From the NCBI GenBank assembly GCA_024644745.1, contig JAHEHF010000003.1:1-64000 (forward strand): a stretch of 64,000 bases of DNA, in the 5' to 3' direction. This stretch comes from Flavobacteriaceae bacterium (lineage in GTDB: Bacteria; Bacteroidota; Bacteroidia; Flavobacteriales; Flavobacteriaceae). The notes under the pieces were generated by a model. That model saw nothing but the letters and a program-made list of their open reading frames with translations. It was not told the DNA's origin and searched no databases. The position numbers and the translations under genes were made by a program. The number at the start of each line of letters is the position of its first letter. Within the stretch, counting starts at the first letter, position 1. Shown here in pieces: positions 7,965 through 16,614 of this stretch.

Positions 7965-10064
7965 ATGATACACAAAACAATTAAACTATTCTTAATTCTA
8001 TTGAGCAGCATGGCTATGGCTCAAACAGGACACCTGATGCAAGGTGTTGGTGCGGTGAACATGTCTATGGGTGGTGCTGCCACTGCACAACCACTTGACA
8101 TCAGCGGGGCCATGCAATGGAACCCTGCAGCATTATCGGTTTTTGATGGAACCAAATTAAAATTTGACATTGGTGCTTTCTTCTCATCACCCGAGGTCTA
8201 CTCAACTTTAGCATTTCCGGATGGATCTGTATTTAGCGGATCAACTGAAGATGATCGCGGGACTTCACCAATGCCTGCTTTAGCAATTGCATGGGGGAAA
8301 GAAGATTCCAAGCACACTTTTGGTGTCTCAGCTTTTGGGGTGAGCGGTTTTGGGGTGACTTTTCCTGAGAACTTGAATTATCCTGCAGATATGCTAGGAA
8401 ATCCAAATCCTAATTTTGATCCTACAGCACCTACAAATCCAATTAACTGGCCTCAGTATGCAGGCGGATTTGGTCATGTTGAATCTGACTATATGTTGTT
8501 GCAGATTGGATTTACATGGGCTTATAATTTTTCGGACAAATTTTCAATTGGTCTGCAACCCACTTTTAACTATGCAAGCTTGTCACTGGAGCCAAATCCT
8601 TTAGCGGTTCCGACGACTATGGGTTATCCTAAAGGGGATGATTCAGCAGTTGGTTTTGGAGGTCAGGTAGGATTGTTCTATGATTCCCTGAAAGGAATCA
8701 AACTGGGTGCTTCGTATAAAACGACACAGTCCTTTTCTGAATTTGACTTCGGCAATGGTGATACTTTTCAAATGGATTACCCTGCCGTATTTTCGGTTGG
8801 TTTAGGATATTCAAAAGGTATTGTTGATTTTGCTCTTGATTATCGCTACGTAGATTATGAAGGTACTGAAGGCTTTAAACAATCAGGCTGGACACAGTTT
8901 GGAACTGTACAAGGATTTGGCTGGGAAAATATTTCTATAGTTTCTGCTGGTCTTCAGTTGAAAGCCATTGACCGCTTGCCTTTAAGATTTGGTTATACGT
9001 ATAGTTCAAATCCAATCAACGAGGAATTAGCCTTCTTCTCAGTTCCCGCAACAGCAATTATAGCACATGCTTTTCAGTTCGGACTCAGTTATGAATTTAC
9101 TGATAATTTCAAGCTTGATGCTGTGTATCATTATGGTATGAGCGATGGTAAAACTGAAGGTCTCTTGCTTAATCCTATGATGGCAGGAGCCGGTAATCCA
9201 CTTGGAGCCATTCCTGGAAGTAATGTTGCCTATGACATGACAACTTCTATGATCATGGTGGGTCTAAATTTCAATCTTGGCGGAAAAGATACAGACAAGG
9301 ACGGCGTCAAAGACAAGGATGATCTATGTCCTGAAGTTGCTGGTCTTGAAGAATTCCAGGGTTGCCCTGACAGTGATTCAGATGGTATTCAGGATTCTCA
9401 GGACAAATGTCCTAATGAACCTGGTTTGACCGAATTTAACGGATGCCCTGATTCAGACGGAGACGGATTTCCGGATAAAGAAGACATGTGTCCTGACGTT
9501 GCCGGATTGGAGCAATTCAACGGATGTCCTGACACCGACGGAGACGGCGTTATGGACTCTAAAGACCAGTGTCCAAATGAAGCTGGCCCTGTTGAAAACA
9601 AAGGTTGCCCTGTAGTTGATTCAGATGGTGACGGCGTTGCTGACAAAGATGATCAATGCCCCAATATTGCTGGTTTGGCCGAGAACTATGGCTGCCCGAT
9701 TGTAACTCCTGCGGTTCAAAAGGAAATTACAGATTTGGCCAGAGCCATTTATTTTAAAACGGGTCAGGATAGTTTCACAGATGAAACCAAGATCAGACTT
9801 GAAGGTATTGACAAGATCTTAACCGAATTCACCACTTCAAAATTTGTTGTTGAAGGTCATACCGATAGCACTGGAAGTGACAAGATCAATCAGGAGCTTT
9901 CTCAAAAAAGAGCTGATGCCGTTATGAATTATTTGATCGACAACGGATTCCCGGCTGAGAACATCAAGGCTGTTGGTTACGGATCTTCAAAACCCATTGG
10001 TGACAATAACACCAGTAAAGGCAGACAAGCCAACAGAAGGGTTGAGATCTTCGCCACTAAATGA
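7965..10064 (+). CDS. Fusion outer-membrane protein: FadL/OmpP1-type barrel, thrombospondin-3 repeats, OmpA domain
   Basis: This 699-residue protein has three modules. Residues 1-20 are a signal peptide ending SSMAMAQ. Residues of about 21-435 look like the FadL/OmpP1/TodX hydrophobic-substrate channel, with the N-terminal GVGAVNMSMGGAATA and the NPAALSVF plug motif typical of FadL, followed by many alternating aromatic strands. Residues of about 440-585 carry five calcium-binding thrombospondin type-3 repeats (DTDKDGVKDKDDLCP and variants with GLEEFQGCPD). Residues of about 590-699 form an OmpA peptidoglycan-binding domain (VVEGHTDSTGSDKINQELS, then NRRVEIFATK). The protein would therefore be a transport barrel tethered to peptidoglycan. 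It is followed by a terminator and is likely monocistronic. Confidence 0.9.
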   Translation: MIHKTIKLFLILLSSMAMAQTGHLMQGVGAVNMSMGGAATAQPLDISGAMQWNPAALSVFDGTKLKFDIGAFFSSPEVYSTLAFPDGSVFSGSTEDDRGTSPMPALAIAWGKEDSKHTFGVSAFGVSGFGVTFPENLNYPADMLGNPNPNFDPTAPTNPINWPQYAGGFGHVESDYMLLQIGFTWAYNFSDKFSIGLQPTFNYASLSLEPNPLAVPTTMGYPKGDDSAVGFGGQVGLFYDSLKGIKLGASYKTTQSFSEFDFGNGDTFQMDYPAVFSVGLGYSKGIVDFALDYRYVDYEGTEGFKQSGWTQFGTVQGFGWENISIVSAGLQLKAIDRLPLRFGYTYSSNPINEELAFFSVPATAIIAHAFQFGLSYEFTDNFKLDAVYHYGMSDGKTEGLLLNPMMAGAGNPLGAIPGSNVAYDMTTSMIMVGLNFNLGGKDTDKDGVKDKDDLCPEVAGLEEFQGCPDSDSDGIQDSQDKCPNEPGLTEFNGCPDSDGDGFPDKEDMCPDVAGLEQFNGCPDTDGDGVMDSKDQCPNEAGPVENKGCPVVDSDGDGVADKDDQCPNIAGLAENYGCPIVTPAVQKEITDLARAIYFKTGQDSFTDETKIRLEGIDKILTEFTTSKFVVEGHTDSTGSDKINQELSQKRADAVMNYLIDNGFPAENIKAVGYGSSKPIGDNNTSKGRQANRRVEIFATK

Positions 10065-10082
10065 TAAAGATCAACTGATAAG

Positions 10083-10111
10083 AAAAACCGCTTTTAAAGC
10101 GGTTTTTTTTT
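10083..10111 (+). terminator. Rho-independent terminator after the FadL-OmpA fusion
   Basis: The hairpin ACCGCTTT/AAAGCGGT (10087-10103) is flanked by five A residues upstream and nine T residues downstream. It lies 18 bases after the stop codon, and the A-run may make it work in both directions. Confidence 0.88.
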
Positions 10112-10133
10112 GACAAAATGTCAATAACTTTTA

Positions 10134-10164
10134 TTGTTCTTGTACAATAACCATTGTATTTTTG
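10134..10164 (+). promoter_or_regulatory. Promoter of uvrD/pcrA: TTG, 20-base spacer, TATTTTTG
   Basis: A -33 TTG at 10134-10136 and an exact TAnnTTTG box at 10157-10164 are separated by 20 bases, within the flavobacterial range. The box overlaps the most upstream possible TTG start codon (10162), which argues that translation begins further downstream. Confidence 0.6.
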
Positions 10165-10179
10165 AGGCAAAACTCAGAG

Positions 10180-12513
10180 GTGTTGCATAGTTATTTGGAT
10201 GAATTGAACGAACCACAAAGGGAAGCTGTTCTGCAGAAGGAAGGGCCGATGATCATCATTGCCGGAGCCGGTTCCGGAAAAACCAGGGTACTCACCTACA
10301 GAATAGCCCATTTGATGAAAGAGGGTGTGGACCCGTTTAATATTCTGGCACTTACCTTTACCAATAAGGCTGCCAGAGAAATGAAAAACAGAATTGCGGG
10401 TGTGGTAGGCCCGAGCGAAGCGAAAAATTTATGGATGGGAACCTTTCACAGCGTGTTTGCAAGAATTTTGCGAAGTGAAGGAGAGAAGTTGGGTTACCCT
10501 TCCAATTTTACCATATATGACACCCAGGATTCTGTAAGACTGATCTCTTCCATTATCAAAGAGATGCAGCTTGAAAAAGACAAATACAAATCCAAACAGG
10601 TTTTGGGAAGGATCTCTCAGTTCAAGAACAGCCTGATTACAGTTAGAGCCTATTATCAGAACCCAGAGATCATCGAGGCTGATAAGGTTTCAGGAAGGCC
10701 GCAGATCGGTTCGATCTACAAGGAGTATGTTGACCGTTGTTTTAAAGCGGGTGCCATGGATTTTGATGATCTTTTGCTCAGAACCAATGAGCTGCTGACA
10801 AGATTCCCAGAGGTTTTGGCCAAATATCAGGACAGGTTCAGGTATATTCTGGTGGATGAGTATCAAGACACGAATCATTCTCAGTATCTCATAGTACGAG
10901 CCCTGGCAGACCGCTATCAGAATATCTGTGTGGTAGGTGATGACAGCCAGAGCATCTATGCCTTCAGAGGTGCCAACATTCAGAATATCCTTAATTTCCA
11001 AAAGGATTATGATGATGTAAAATTGTTCAAGCTGGAGCAGAATTACAGGTCTTCTGGGGTGATTGTTCAGGCAGCCAACAGTGTTATTGATAAAAACAAA
11101 ACCAAACTGGACAAGGAGATCTGGACCTCAAATAAGGAAGGTGAAAAGATCAAGGTCATGCGAACCTTCTCAGAAGGAGAAGAGGGCAGATTCGTCGCTG
11201 CCTCGATATTTGAGAATAAGATGCAGCACCAATTACCCAATAACAGTTTTACGGTGCTCTACAGAACAAATGCCCAGTCAAGAGCCATTGAGGATGCCTT
11301 GCGGAAAAAGAATATCAAGTATAAAATTTACGGGGGCCTGTCTTTTTATCAGCGAAAAGAAATAAAGGATACTTTGGCTTATTTAAGACTGCTGATCAAT
11401 CTGAATGATGAAGAGGCACTGAAAAGAATCATCAATTATCCGGCAAGGGGCATCGGTCAAACTACATTGGATCGAATTTTGATTGCTGCCAATCACTATA
11501 AGATCAGCATGTTTGAGGTGCTGACCCGATTAGATGAATTGCAGATCGGTATCAATGCCGGGATCAGGACAAAGTTGCAGAATTTCGTAAATATGATCAG
11601 AGGTTTCCAGATCCAGGCAGCCTCGAAGAATGCTTTTGAAGTTGCAGACATGGTCGTCAAGCAGACCAGGTTGATCAGGGATATTGAAAGCGAAGGAACT
11701 CCGGAGGCGATCAGCAGGGTGGAAAACGTTCAGGAACTGATGAACGGGATCAAGGATTTTATTGAAATACAGACTGAAAAGGGCGAGGATGCCTCTTTGG
11801 CATTCTTTCTCGAAGATGTCGCACTGGCCACTGATTTTGATCAGGAAAAAGACGAATTGCCGCGCGTGTCTCTGATGACGATTCACCTGGCAAAGGGCCT
11901 TGAGTTTCCATATGTGTACATTGTGGGTCTTGAAGAGAATTTGTTCCCTTCTGCCATGAGCATGAATACAAGGAGCGAAATTGAAGAGGAAAGAAGGTTG
12001 TTTTATGTGGCTCTGACACGAGCTGAAAAACAGGTATATCTCTGTTATGCTCAATCGCGATACCGATGGGGTAAACTTGTTGATTGCGAGCCCAGCAGGT
12101 TTTTAGAAGAGATTGACGAGCAGTATCTGGATCACATAGCACCCAAGAAAGAAACGGTTGTGAACAATAAGTTTCTGAACAAAGATATTTTTGGAATGCC
12201 TGATGAAAGCAAAATAAGGTTTAAAAAGCCTGTGCAACGAAAGATTGAGAAAAAAACACCACGGAACATTTCAAAAGCTCCTGCGCCTGCGGCTCCTAAG
12301 CATCTAAAAAAGTTGAGTGATGCGGTCGGAAATCCAAACCTTTTTGATGACAAAATGGTCACAGGAAATATTGTGGAGCACGCAAAGTTCGGACGTGGAG
12401 AGGTGGTGCTCCTTGAGGGTGTGGGTAACAGCAGAAAGGCAGAGATCAAATTTGAATCGGGAGACACGAAAAAATTATTGCTCCAATTCGCAAAGTTGAA
12501 GATTATTGGCTAA
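10180..12513 (+). CDS. uvrD: UvrD/PcrA-type superfamily 1 DNA helicase
   Basis: This ATP-dependent 3'-5' DNA helicase acts in nucleotide excision and mismatch repair and in clearing replication forks. The protein has about 777 residues. Visible motifs are the Q-motif LNEPQREAV, Walker A AGAGSGKTR near residue 30, LTFTNKAAREMKNR (Ia), LVDEYQDTNHSQY (II), VVGDDSQSIYAFRGA (III), LEQNYRSS (IV), MTIHLAKGLEFPYV (V) and RRLFYVALTRAEKQVYL (VI). The C-terminal tail ends in a Tudor-like segment (EHAKFGRGEVVLLEG). The frame is open from TTG 10162, but the promoter box covers that codon. Homologues also start just before the conserved YLxxLNxxQ. I therefore prefer GTG 10180 or TTG 10183. Confidence 0.95.
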   Translation: MLHSYLDELNEPQREAVLQKEGPMIIIAGAGSGKTRVLTYRIAHLMKEGVDPFNILALTFTNKAAREMKNRIAGVVGPSEAKNLWMGTFHSVFARILRSEGEKLGYPSNFTIYDTQDSVRLISSIIKEMQLEKDKYKSKQVLGRISQFKNSLITVRAYYQNPEIIEADKVSGRPQIGSIYKEYVDRCFKAGAMDFDDLLLRTNELLTRFPEVLAKYQDRFRYILVDEYQDTNHSQYLIVRALADRYQNICVVGDDSQSIYAFRGANIQNILNFQKDYDDVKLFKLEQNYRSSGVIVQAANSVIDKNKTKLDKEIWTSNKEGEKIKVMRTFSEGEEGRFVAASIFENKMQHQLPNNSFTVLYRTNAQSRAIEDALRKKNIKYKIYGGLSFYQRKEIKDTLAYLRLLINLNDEEALKRIINYPARGIGQTTLDRILIAANHYKISMFEVLTRLDELQIGINAGIRTKLQNFVNMIRGFQIQAASKNAFEVADMVVKQTRLIRDIESEGTPEAISRVENVQELMNGIKDFIEIQTEKGEDASLAFFLEDVALATDFDQEKDELPRVSLMTIHLAKGLEFPYVYIVGLEENLFPSAMSMNTRSEIEEERRLFYVALTRAEKQVYLCYAQSRYRWGKLVDCEPSRFLEEIDEQYLDHIAPKKETVVNNKFLNKDIFGMPDESKIRFKKPVQRKIEKKTPRNISKAPAPAAPKHLKKLSDAVGNPNLFDDKMVTGNIVEHAKFGRGEVVLLEGVGNSRKAEIKFESGDTKKLLLQFAKLKIIG

Positions 12514-12517
12514 ATGC

Positions 12518-12549
12518 TTGCCACAAGAATTAAAATAATTGTTACTTTG
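12518..12549 (+). promoter_or_regulatory. Candidate promoter of DUF4290-murA: TTG, 21-base spacer, TTACTTTG
   Basis: A TTG at 12518-12520 and the near-consensus box TTACTTTG at 12542-12549 (one mismatch to TAnnTTTG) precede the ATG at 12597 by about 47 bases. Confidence 0.4.
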
Positions 12550-12596
12550 CACAAAGAGATAATATTAATAAAAAGTTGATTTAAAGAAAAGAGCGG

Positions 12597-13229
12597 ATGG
12601 ATTTAGAATATAATTCTGAAAGAGAACATTTAATCATACCGGAATACGGACGGCACATTCAAAAACTTGTCAATCATTGTTTGAAACTGGAGGATTCGGA
12701 AGAGAGAAACGTTATGGCCAGAGCCATTGTGCAGGTTATGGGTAATATGCAGCCTCATTTGAGGGATGTGCCTGACTTCCAGCATAAATTGTGGGACCAG
12801 TTGTTTATCATGTCAGATTATCAGTTGGATGTTGACACTCCCTATCCAAAACCTGAACGAGAGTTGTTACAAGCGAAACCAACCGGGTTGCCATATCCTA
12901 AATCGGCTTCCCAATATAGGTTTTACGGGAATAACATTCAGATCATGATCGATACGGCCCTGACCTGGGAAGATGGAGAAATGAAGGATGCACTGGTTTA
13001 TACCATAGCCAACCATATGAAAAAATGTTATTTGAACTGGAATAAGGACACTGTTGATGATGAGGTCATCTTCAGTCATTTGGATGAATTGTCAGAAGGA
13101 AAATTGAAGTTGAAAGACAAAGAGCCCCTTTCAGAATCAAAGGACCTGGTGAGGAAGAAATCAGGAAAATCCGGATCTTATCAGAAGGGTTCTCAAAAGC
13201 AGGGCAAAAAGAGTTTTAGAAAAAGATAA
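12597..13229 (+). CDS. DUF4290 family protein
   Basis: This 210-residue soluble protein has no signal peptide or membrane helix. It begins MDLEYNSEREHLIIPEYGRHIQ and contains EERNVMARAIVQVMGNMQP, YPKSASQYRFYGNNIQ and NHMKKCYLNWNKD, all recalled from DUF4290. The C-terminal 40 residues are a low-complexity, strongly basic tail (KKSGKSGSYQKGSQKQGKKS) that could contact nucleic acid. The function is unknown. In Bacteroidota the family is commonly found directly upstream of murA. Here the gap is 21 bases, so the two are almost certainly co-transcribed, which hints at a link to cell-wall synthesis without showing one. Confidence 0.88.
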   Translation: MDLEYNSEREHLIIPEYGRHIQKLVNHCLKLEDSEERNVMARAIVQVMGNMQPHLRDVPDFQHKLWDQLFIMSDYQLDVDTPYPKPERELLQAKPTGLPYPKSASQYRFYGNNIQIMIDTALTWEDGEMKDALVYTIANHMKKCYLNWNKDTVDDEVIFSHLDELSEGKLKLKDKEPLSESKDLVRKKSGKSGSYQKGSQKQGKKSFRKR

Positions 13230-13250
13230 TTCCCATAATAGTTTCCTATA

Positions 13251-14567
13251 ATGTCAGTATTCAAAATTGAAGGAGGACATCGTCTTCAGGGTGAAATTGT
13301 ACCGCAGGGTGCAAAAAATGAAGCACTTCAAATCATTTGTGCCACTCTTTTAACCGATTCAAAAGTAACCATAAGCAATATTCCTGATATCAGGGATGTC
13401 AATAAACTCATTTTTATCTTAGGTGAACTGGGTGTCAAGATCGAAAAGCTTGAGGCCAATACCTATACTTTTCAGGCAGATGACATTGACCTGAAATATT
13501 TGGAGTCTCTGCAGTTCAAAAAGGACGGAAGTTCTTTGAGAGGGTCCATCATGATCGTGGGGCCGCTGTTGACGCGTTTTGGTAAAGGCTATATACCGAG
13601 ACCGGGGGGTGACAAGATCGGAAGGCGCAGGCTGGATACACATTTTGAAGGGTTTATAAAGCTTGGAGCAGCCTTCAGGTATAATAAAGAAGAGTATTTT
13701 TACGGGGTAGAGGCGGAAAAGCTTTTCGGAAAGGAATTGTTACTGGACGAAGCTTCTGTAACGGGTACGGCAAATATATTGATGGCAGCCGTTCTTGCGG
13801 AAGGTGAAACGATTATTTACAATGCAGCCTGCGAGCCTTATATCCAGCAGTTGTGCAAAATGCTGATCAGCATGGGTGCCAGAATTGACGGTGTCGGATC
13901 GAACCGGTTGATCATTCAGGGCGTGACTGAATTAGGCGGATGCTCTCACCGGGTGCTTCCTGACATGATCGAGATAGGAAGTTGGATCGGGATGGCAGCC
14001 ATGACGCGATCTGAATTAACCATTAAGGACGTGAGTTGGAAGGACCTGGGCCAGATTCCCAATGTCTTTAGAAAACTCGGGATCGACCTACGGCAAAAAG
14101 GAGATGATATTTATATACCGGCACAGAAAAGTTATAAGATCCAGGGTTATATGGATGGCTCGATACTGACCGTTTCAGATGCCCCATGGCCAGGATTTAC
14201 CCCTGACCTGTTGAGTATCGTTCTGGTGGTTGCCACACAGGCAAAGGGAAGTGTTCTTATCCATCAGAAAATGTTTGAAAGTCGATTGTTCTTTGTCGAC
14301 AAATTAATCGATATGGGTGCAAAGGTCATATTATGTGATCCCCACAGGGCTACGGTTATAGGCATGAATCATGAGTCCAGCCTGAATGCCACCACGATGA
14401 GCTCTCCTGATATCAGGGCGGGTATTTCCCTGCTCATCGCGGCACTTTCTGCCAAAGGAACAAGTACGATCCATAATATCGATCAGATAGACCGTGGTTA
14501 CGAAAACATCGATGAGCGATTACGGGCCCTGGGAGCCAGGATCGAAAGAATTGAAGATACTTTCTAG
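13251..14567 (+). CDS. murA: UDP-N-acetylglucosamine 1-carboxyvinyltransferase MurA
   Basis: MurA carries out the first committed step of peptidoglycan synthesis, transferring enolpyruvate from PEP to UDP-GlcNAc. The 438-residue protein shows the EPSP-synthase-like fold motifs: QGAKNEALQIICATLL, SLRGSIMIVGPLL, IGRRRLDTHFEGFIKLGA, SVTGTANILMAAVLAEG, LPDMIEIGSW and FTPDLLSIVLVVATQAKG. In most bacteria the flexible loop reads PGGC(T/A)IGxRP, and that Cys is alkylated by fosfomycin. Here it reads PGGDKIGRR with Asp121 in that position. Asp at this site is compatible with catalysis in other bacteria and causes fosfomycin resistance there. Confidence 0.96.
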   Translation: MSVFKIEGGHRLQGEIVPQGAKNEALQIICATLLTDSKVTISNIPDIRDVNKLIFILGELGVKIEKLEANTYTFQADDIDLKYLESLQFKKDGSSLRGSIMIVGPLLTRFGKGYIPRPGGDKIGRRRLDTHFEGFIKLGAAFRYNKEEYFYGVEAEKLFGKELLLDEASVTGTANILMAAVLAEGETIIYNAACEPYIQQLCKMLISMGARIDGVGSNRLIIQGVTELGGCSHRVLPDMIEIGSWIGMAAMTRSELTIKDVSWKDLGQIPNVFRKLGIDLRQKGDDIYIPAQKSYKIQGYMDGSILTVSDAPWPGFTPDLLSIVLVVATQAKGSVLIHQKMFESRLFFVDKLIDMGAKVILCDPHRATVIGMNHESSLNATTMSSPDIRAGISLLIAALSAKGTSTIHNIDQIDRGYENIDERLRALGARIERIEDTF

Positions 14568-14671
14568 CAGCAGCAATTGCATAGATTTTTTAATTTGTGA
14601 CAATATGACACAAATAAACACTTGGCAGGTAATTTGCTTACCATGCTGTATGAGCACAAAATTGAATTAAA

Positions 14672-15235
14672 ATGAGTCATAAAGAAAATAAAGACAAGGA
14701 AATGGATAAAAATAACGAACCTCAGGAGGTTGCAAAGGAAAATGAAGAAAATAATACAGAGTCAGTTGAAAATGAGGTAGTTGAAAATGAAGTTGAGAAA
14801 CTGAACAGGGAAATAGGGAAAGAGAGAGATAATTTTTTGAGGCTGTTTGCCGAATTTGAAAACTATAAAAAAAGAACTTCCAAGGAGCGCATAGAATTAT
14901 TCAGCACTGCCAATAGGGAACTTATGACAGCATTATTGCCAATTTTGGATGATTTTGAACGGGGTTTGAATGAAATTGAAAAATCATCGGATAAGGCTTT
15001 GCTCGAAGGCATGCAATTGATTTATAACAAATTCAAGAATACTTTGAGTCAAAAAGGGCTCAAGGATATGGAAGTAAAGCAGGGGGATTCTTTTGATCCT
15101 GAAGTGCATGAGGCCATCACCCAGATTCCTGCGCCTTCAAAAAAACTCAAAGGAAAAATCATTGATGTTGTTGAAAAGGGATACAAGCTTGGAGAGAGCA
15201 TTATTAGATTCCCAAAAGTTGTTATTGGTAACTAA
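14672..15235 (+). CDS. grpE: Nucleotide exchange factor GrpE
   Basis: GrpE is the cochaperone that releases ADP from DnaK. The 187-residue protein has an acidic, low-complexity N-terminal tail (residues 1-45, rich in Glu and Asn), then a long helix (EIGKERDNFLRLFAEFENYKKRTSKERIELF). The beta-wing head follows: LLPILDDFERGLN, FDPEVHEAITQIP and a C-terminal YKLGESIIRFPKVVIGN. The length is normal. It lies 28 bases upstream of dnaJ in the usual grpE-dnaJ pair; dnaK is not in the window. An inverted repeat sits 26-47 bases upstream of the ATG (see findings). Confidence 0.96.
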   Translation: MSHKENKDKEMDKNNEPQEVAKENEENNTESVENEVVENEVEKLNREIGKERDNFLRLFAEFENYKKRTSKERIELFSTANRELMTALLPILDDFERGLNEIEKSSDKALLEGMQLIYNKFKNTLSQKGLKDMEVKQGDSFDPEVHEAITQIPAPSKKLKGKIIDVVEKGYKLGESIIRFPKVVIGN

Positions 15236-15263
15236 GGCCGTTAAAATTTAAAAAGAGTCAGTC

Positions 15264-16382
15264 GTGAAACAGGATTATTACGAAATACTTGGTGTAGGGA
15301 AGAATGCTACGGCGAGTGAAATAAAAAAGGCCTATCGGAAAAAGGCAGTGCAGAATCACCCGGATAAAAACCCTGGTGACAAGGAGGCTGAAGAACGATT
15401 TAAACAGGCTGCAGAAGCCTATGAGGTACTGAGCAACGAAGATAAAAAAGCAAAATATGACCGTTTCGGCCATGCTGCTTTTGAAAACGGAGGCGCCGGC
15501 GGCGGCTTTGGGGGGATGAACATGGATGACATTTTCAGCCAGTTCGGTGATATTTTCGGAGGTCATTTTGGTGGCGGCTTTGGTGGCGGTTTTGGTGGTG
15601 GATCACGTCAGAGCAGGATCAAAGGAAGCAATCTGAGAATCAGGGTCAAACTTGAACTCAAGGATATATTGAACGGTGTAACCAAAAAGGTGAAGGTAAG
15701 ACGTCAGGTCAAGGCACCGGGAGTGACATACACTACCTGTACTTCCTGTAACGGACAGGGAAGCGTTATGAGGGTGACCAATACCATTCTCGGAAGGATG
15801 CAAACTGCCACGACTTGTCCGACTTGCAAGGGATCAGGTAAAATTGTTGATCACAGACCCAAAGGGGCTGATGCCAACGGACTGATCACAAGGGAGGAGA
15901 CAGTTGAGATTGATATCCCGGCAGGAGTGACAGATGGGGTACAGCTTAAAGTTTCGGGAAAAGGAAATGATGCACCCGGAGATGGAATTCCTGGAGATAT
16001 TCTCGTGGTCATTCAGGAGATCCAACACGATAAACTCAAGCGTGAAGGAAGTAATTTACACTACGACCTGTATATCAGCTTTTCAGAAGCGGTTCTGGGC
16101 ACGAGTAAGGAAATAGATACCTTGACCGGAAAGGTAAGAATCAAAATTGAAGAAGGAACGCAGTCAGGGAAAATTTTGAGATTGAGAGGAAAGGGCCTTC
16201 CGAGCCTGGACAGATATGGTAAGGGAGATCTGCTTGTTCATCTTAACGTATGGACACCCAAAAAGCTAACAAAAGAGCAACGGTCATTCTTTAAAAGTGA
16301 AGGTGAGCACGAAAATTTTATACCGAAACCATCAATTTCGGAAAAATCTTTTTTTGAAAAAGTAAAGGACATGTTTTCATAA
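15264..16382 (+). CDS. dnaJ: Chaperone DnaJ with a reduced zinc-binding region
   Basis: This Hsp40 cochaperone stimulates DnaK ATPase activity. The 372-residue protein has a J domain ([21 protein letters not shown], with HPDKN at about residues 31-36), a Gly/Phe-rich linker (FGGGFGGG repeats, residues of about 73-112), two beta-barrel substrate domains and a dimerisation tail. The zinc region has only two CxxCxGxG motifs (Cys159/162 and Cys185/188), not four. The outer pair is replaced by [12 protein letters not shown] on one side and [11 protein letters not shown] on the other. I recall the same pattern in other flavobacterial DnaJ proteins, so it is probably lineage-typical. The start is GTG at 15264; no in-frame ATG precedes [10 protein letters not shown]. 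Confidence 0.95.
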   Translation: MKQDYYEILGVGKNATASEIKKAYRKKAVQNHPDKNPGDKEAEERFKQAAEAYEVLSNEDKKAKYDRFGHAAFENGGAGGGFGGMNMDDIFSQFGDIFGGHFGGGFGGGFGGGSRQSRIKGSNLRIRVKLELKDILNGVTKKVKVRRQVKAPGVTYTTCTSCNGQGSVMRVTNTILGRMQTATTCPTCKGSGKIVDHRPKGADANGLITREETVEIDIPAGVTDGVQLKVSGKGNDAPGDGIPGDILVVIQEIQHDKLKREGSNLHYDLYISFSEAVLGTSKEIDTLTGKVRIKIEEGTQSGKILRLRGKGLPSLDRYGKGDLLVHLNVWTPKKLTKEQRSFFKSEGEHENFIPKPSISEKSFFEKVKDMFS

Positions 16383-16450
16383 CTTAAGAGAAATCAATTT
16401 CTTAAGTCGAAGAATTTGTAATGAATAAATTTTTTTAGGAAAATTTTCAT

Positions 16451-16536
16451 TATATTTGTTTTACTGGATTTTTTAATTCAGTAACTTTTTCTTTTTCATA
16501 GCAATTTTCCCACTCTTTTTAAGAGTGGGTTTTTTT
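16451..16536 (+). ncRNA. Candidate small RNA 1 (tandem paralogous pair)
   Basis: An exact -7 box, TATATTTG, occupies 16451-16458. A 10-bp hairpin follows (16461-16470 pairing with 16475-16484, TTTT loop), then a mostly single-stranded pyrimidine-rich linker. The unit ends with a 9-bp GC-rich hairpin (16509-16517/16521-16529) and seven T residues. The layout is that of a short transcript of about 70-75 nt. Bases 16489-16514 are identical over 26 nt to 16655-16680 in the second unit. No open reading frame is present. It could belong to a known flavobacterial RNA family such as Flavo-1, but I cannot confirm that from sequence alone. Confidence 0.6.
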
Positions 16537-16614
16537 ATGCCTGTATATTTTTTGGATCTTTTAATTATTTATAAAATAAATCTTTAAATGATTAGGATTT
16601 TGATGTAAATATTG

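Noticed and set aside
9398-9646. Open frame antisense to the thrombospondin repeats of the FadL-OmpA gene
   Set aside because: It is the mirror frame of a calcium-binding repeat rich in Asp, Gly and Ser. It has no start context, no homology motif and lies entirely inside a well-supported gene.
16383-16406. Hairpin CTTAAG-GAAAT/ATTTC-CTTAAG right after dnaJ
   Set aside because: The stem is present but no T-run follows (TCGAAGAATTTG), so I do not call it a terminator. It could be an RNA processing signal, without evidence.
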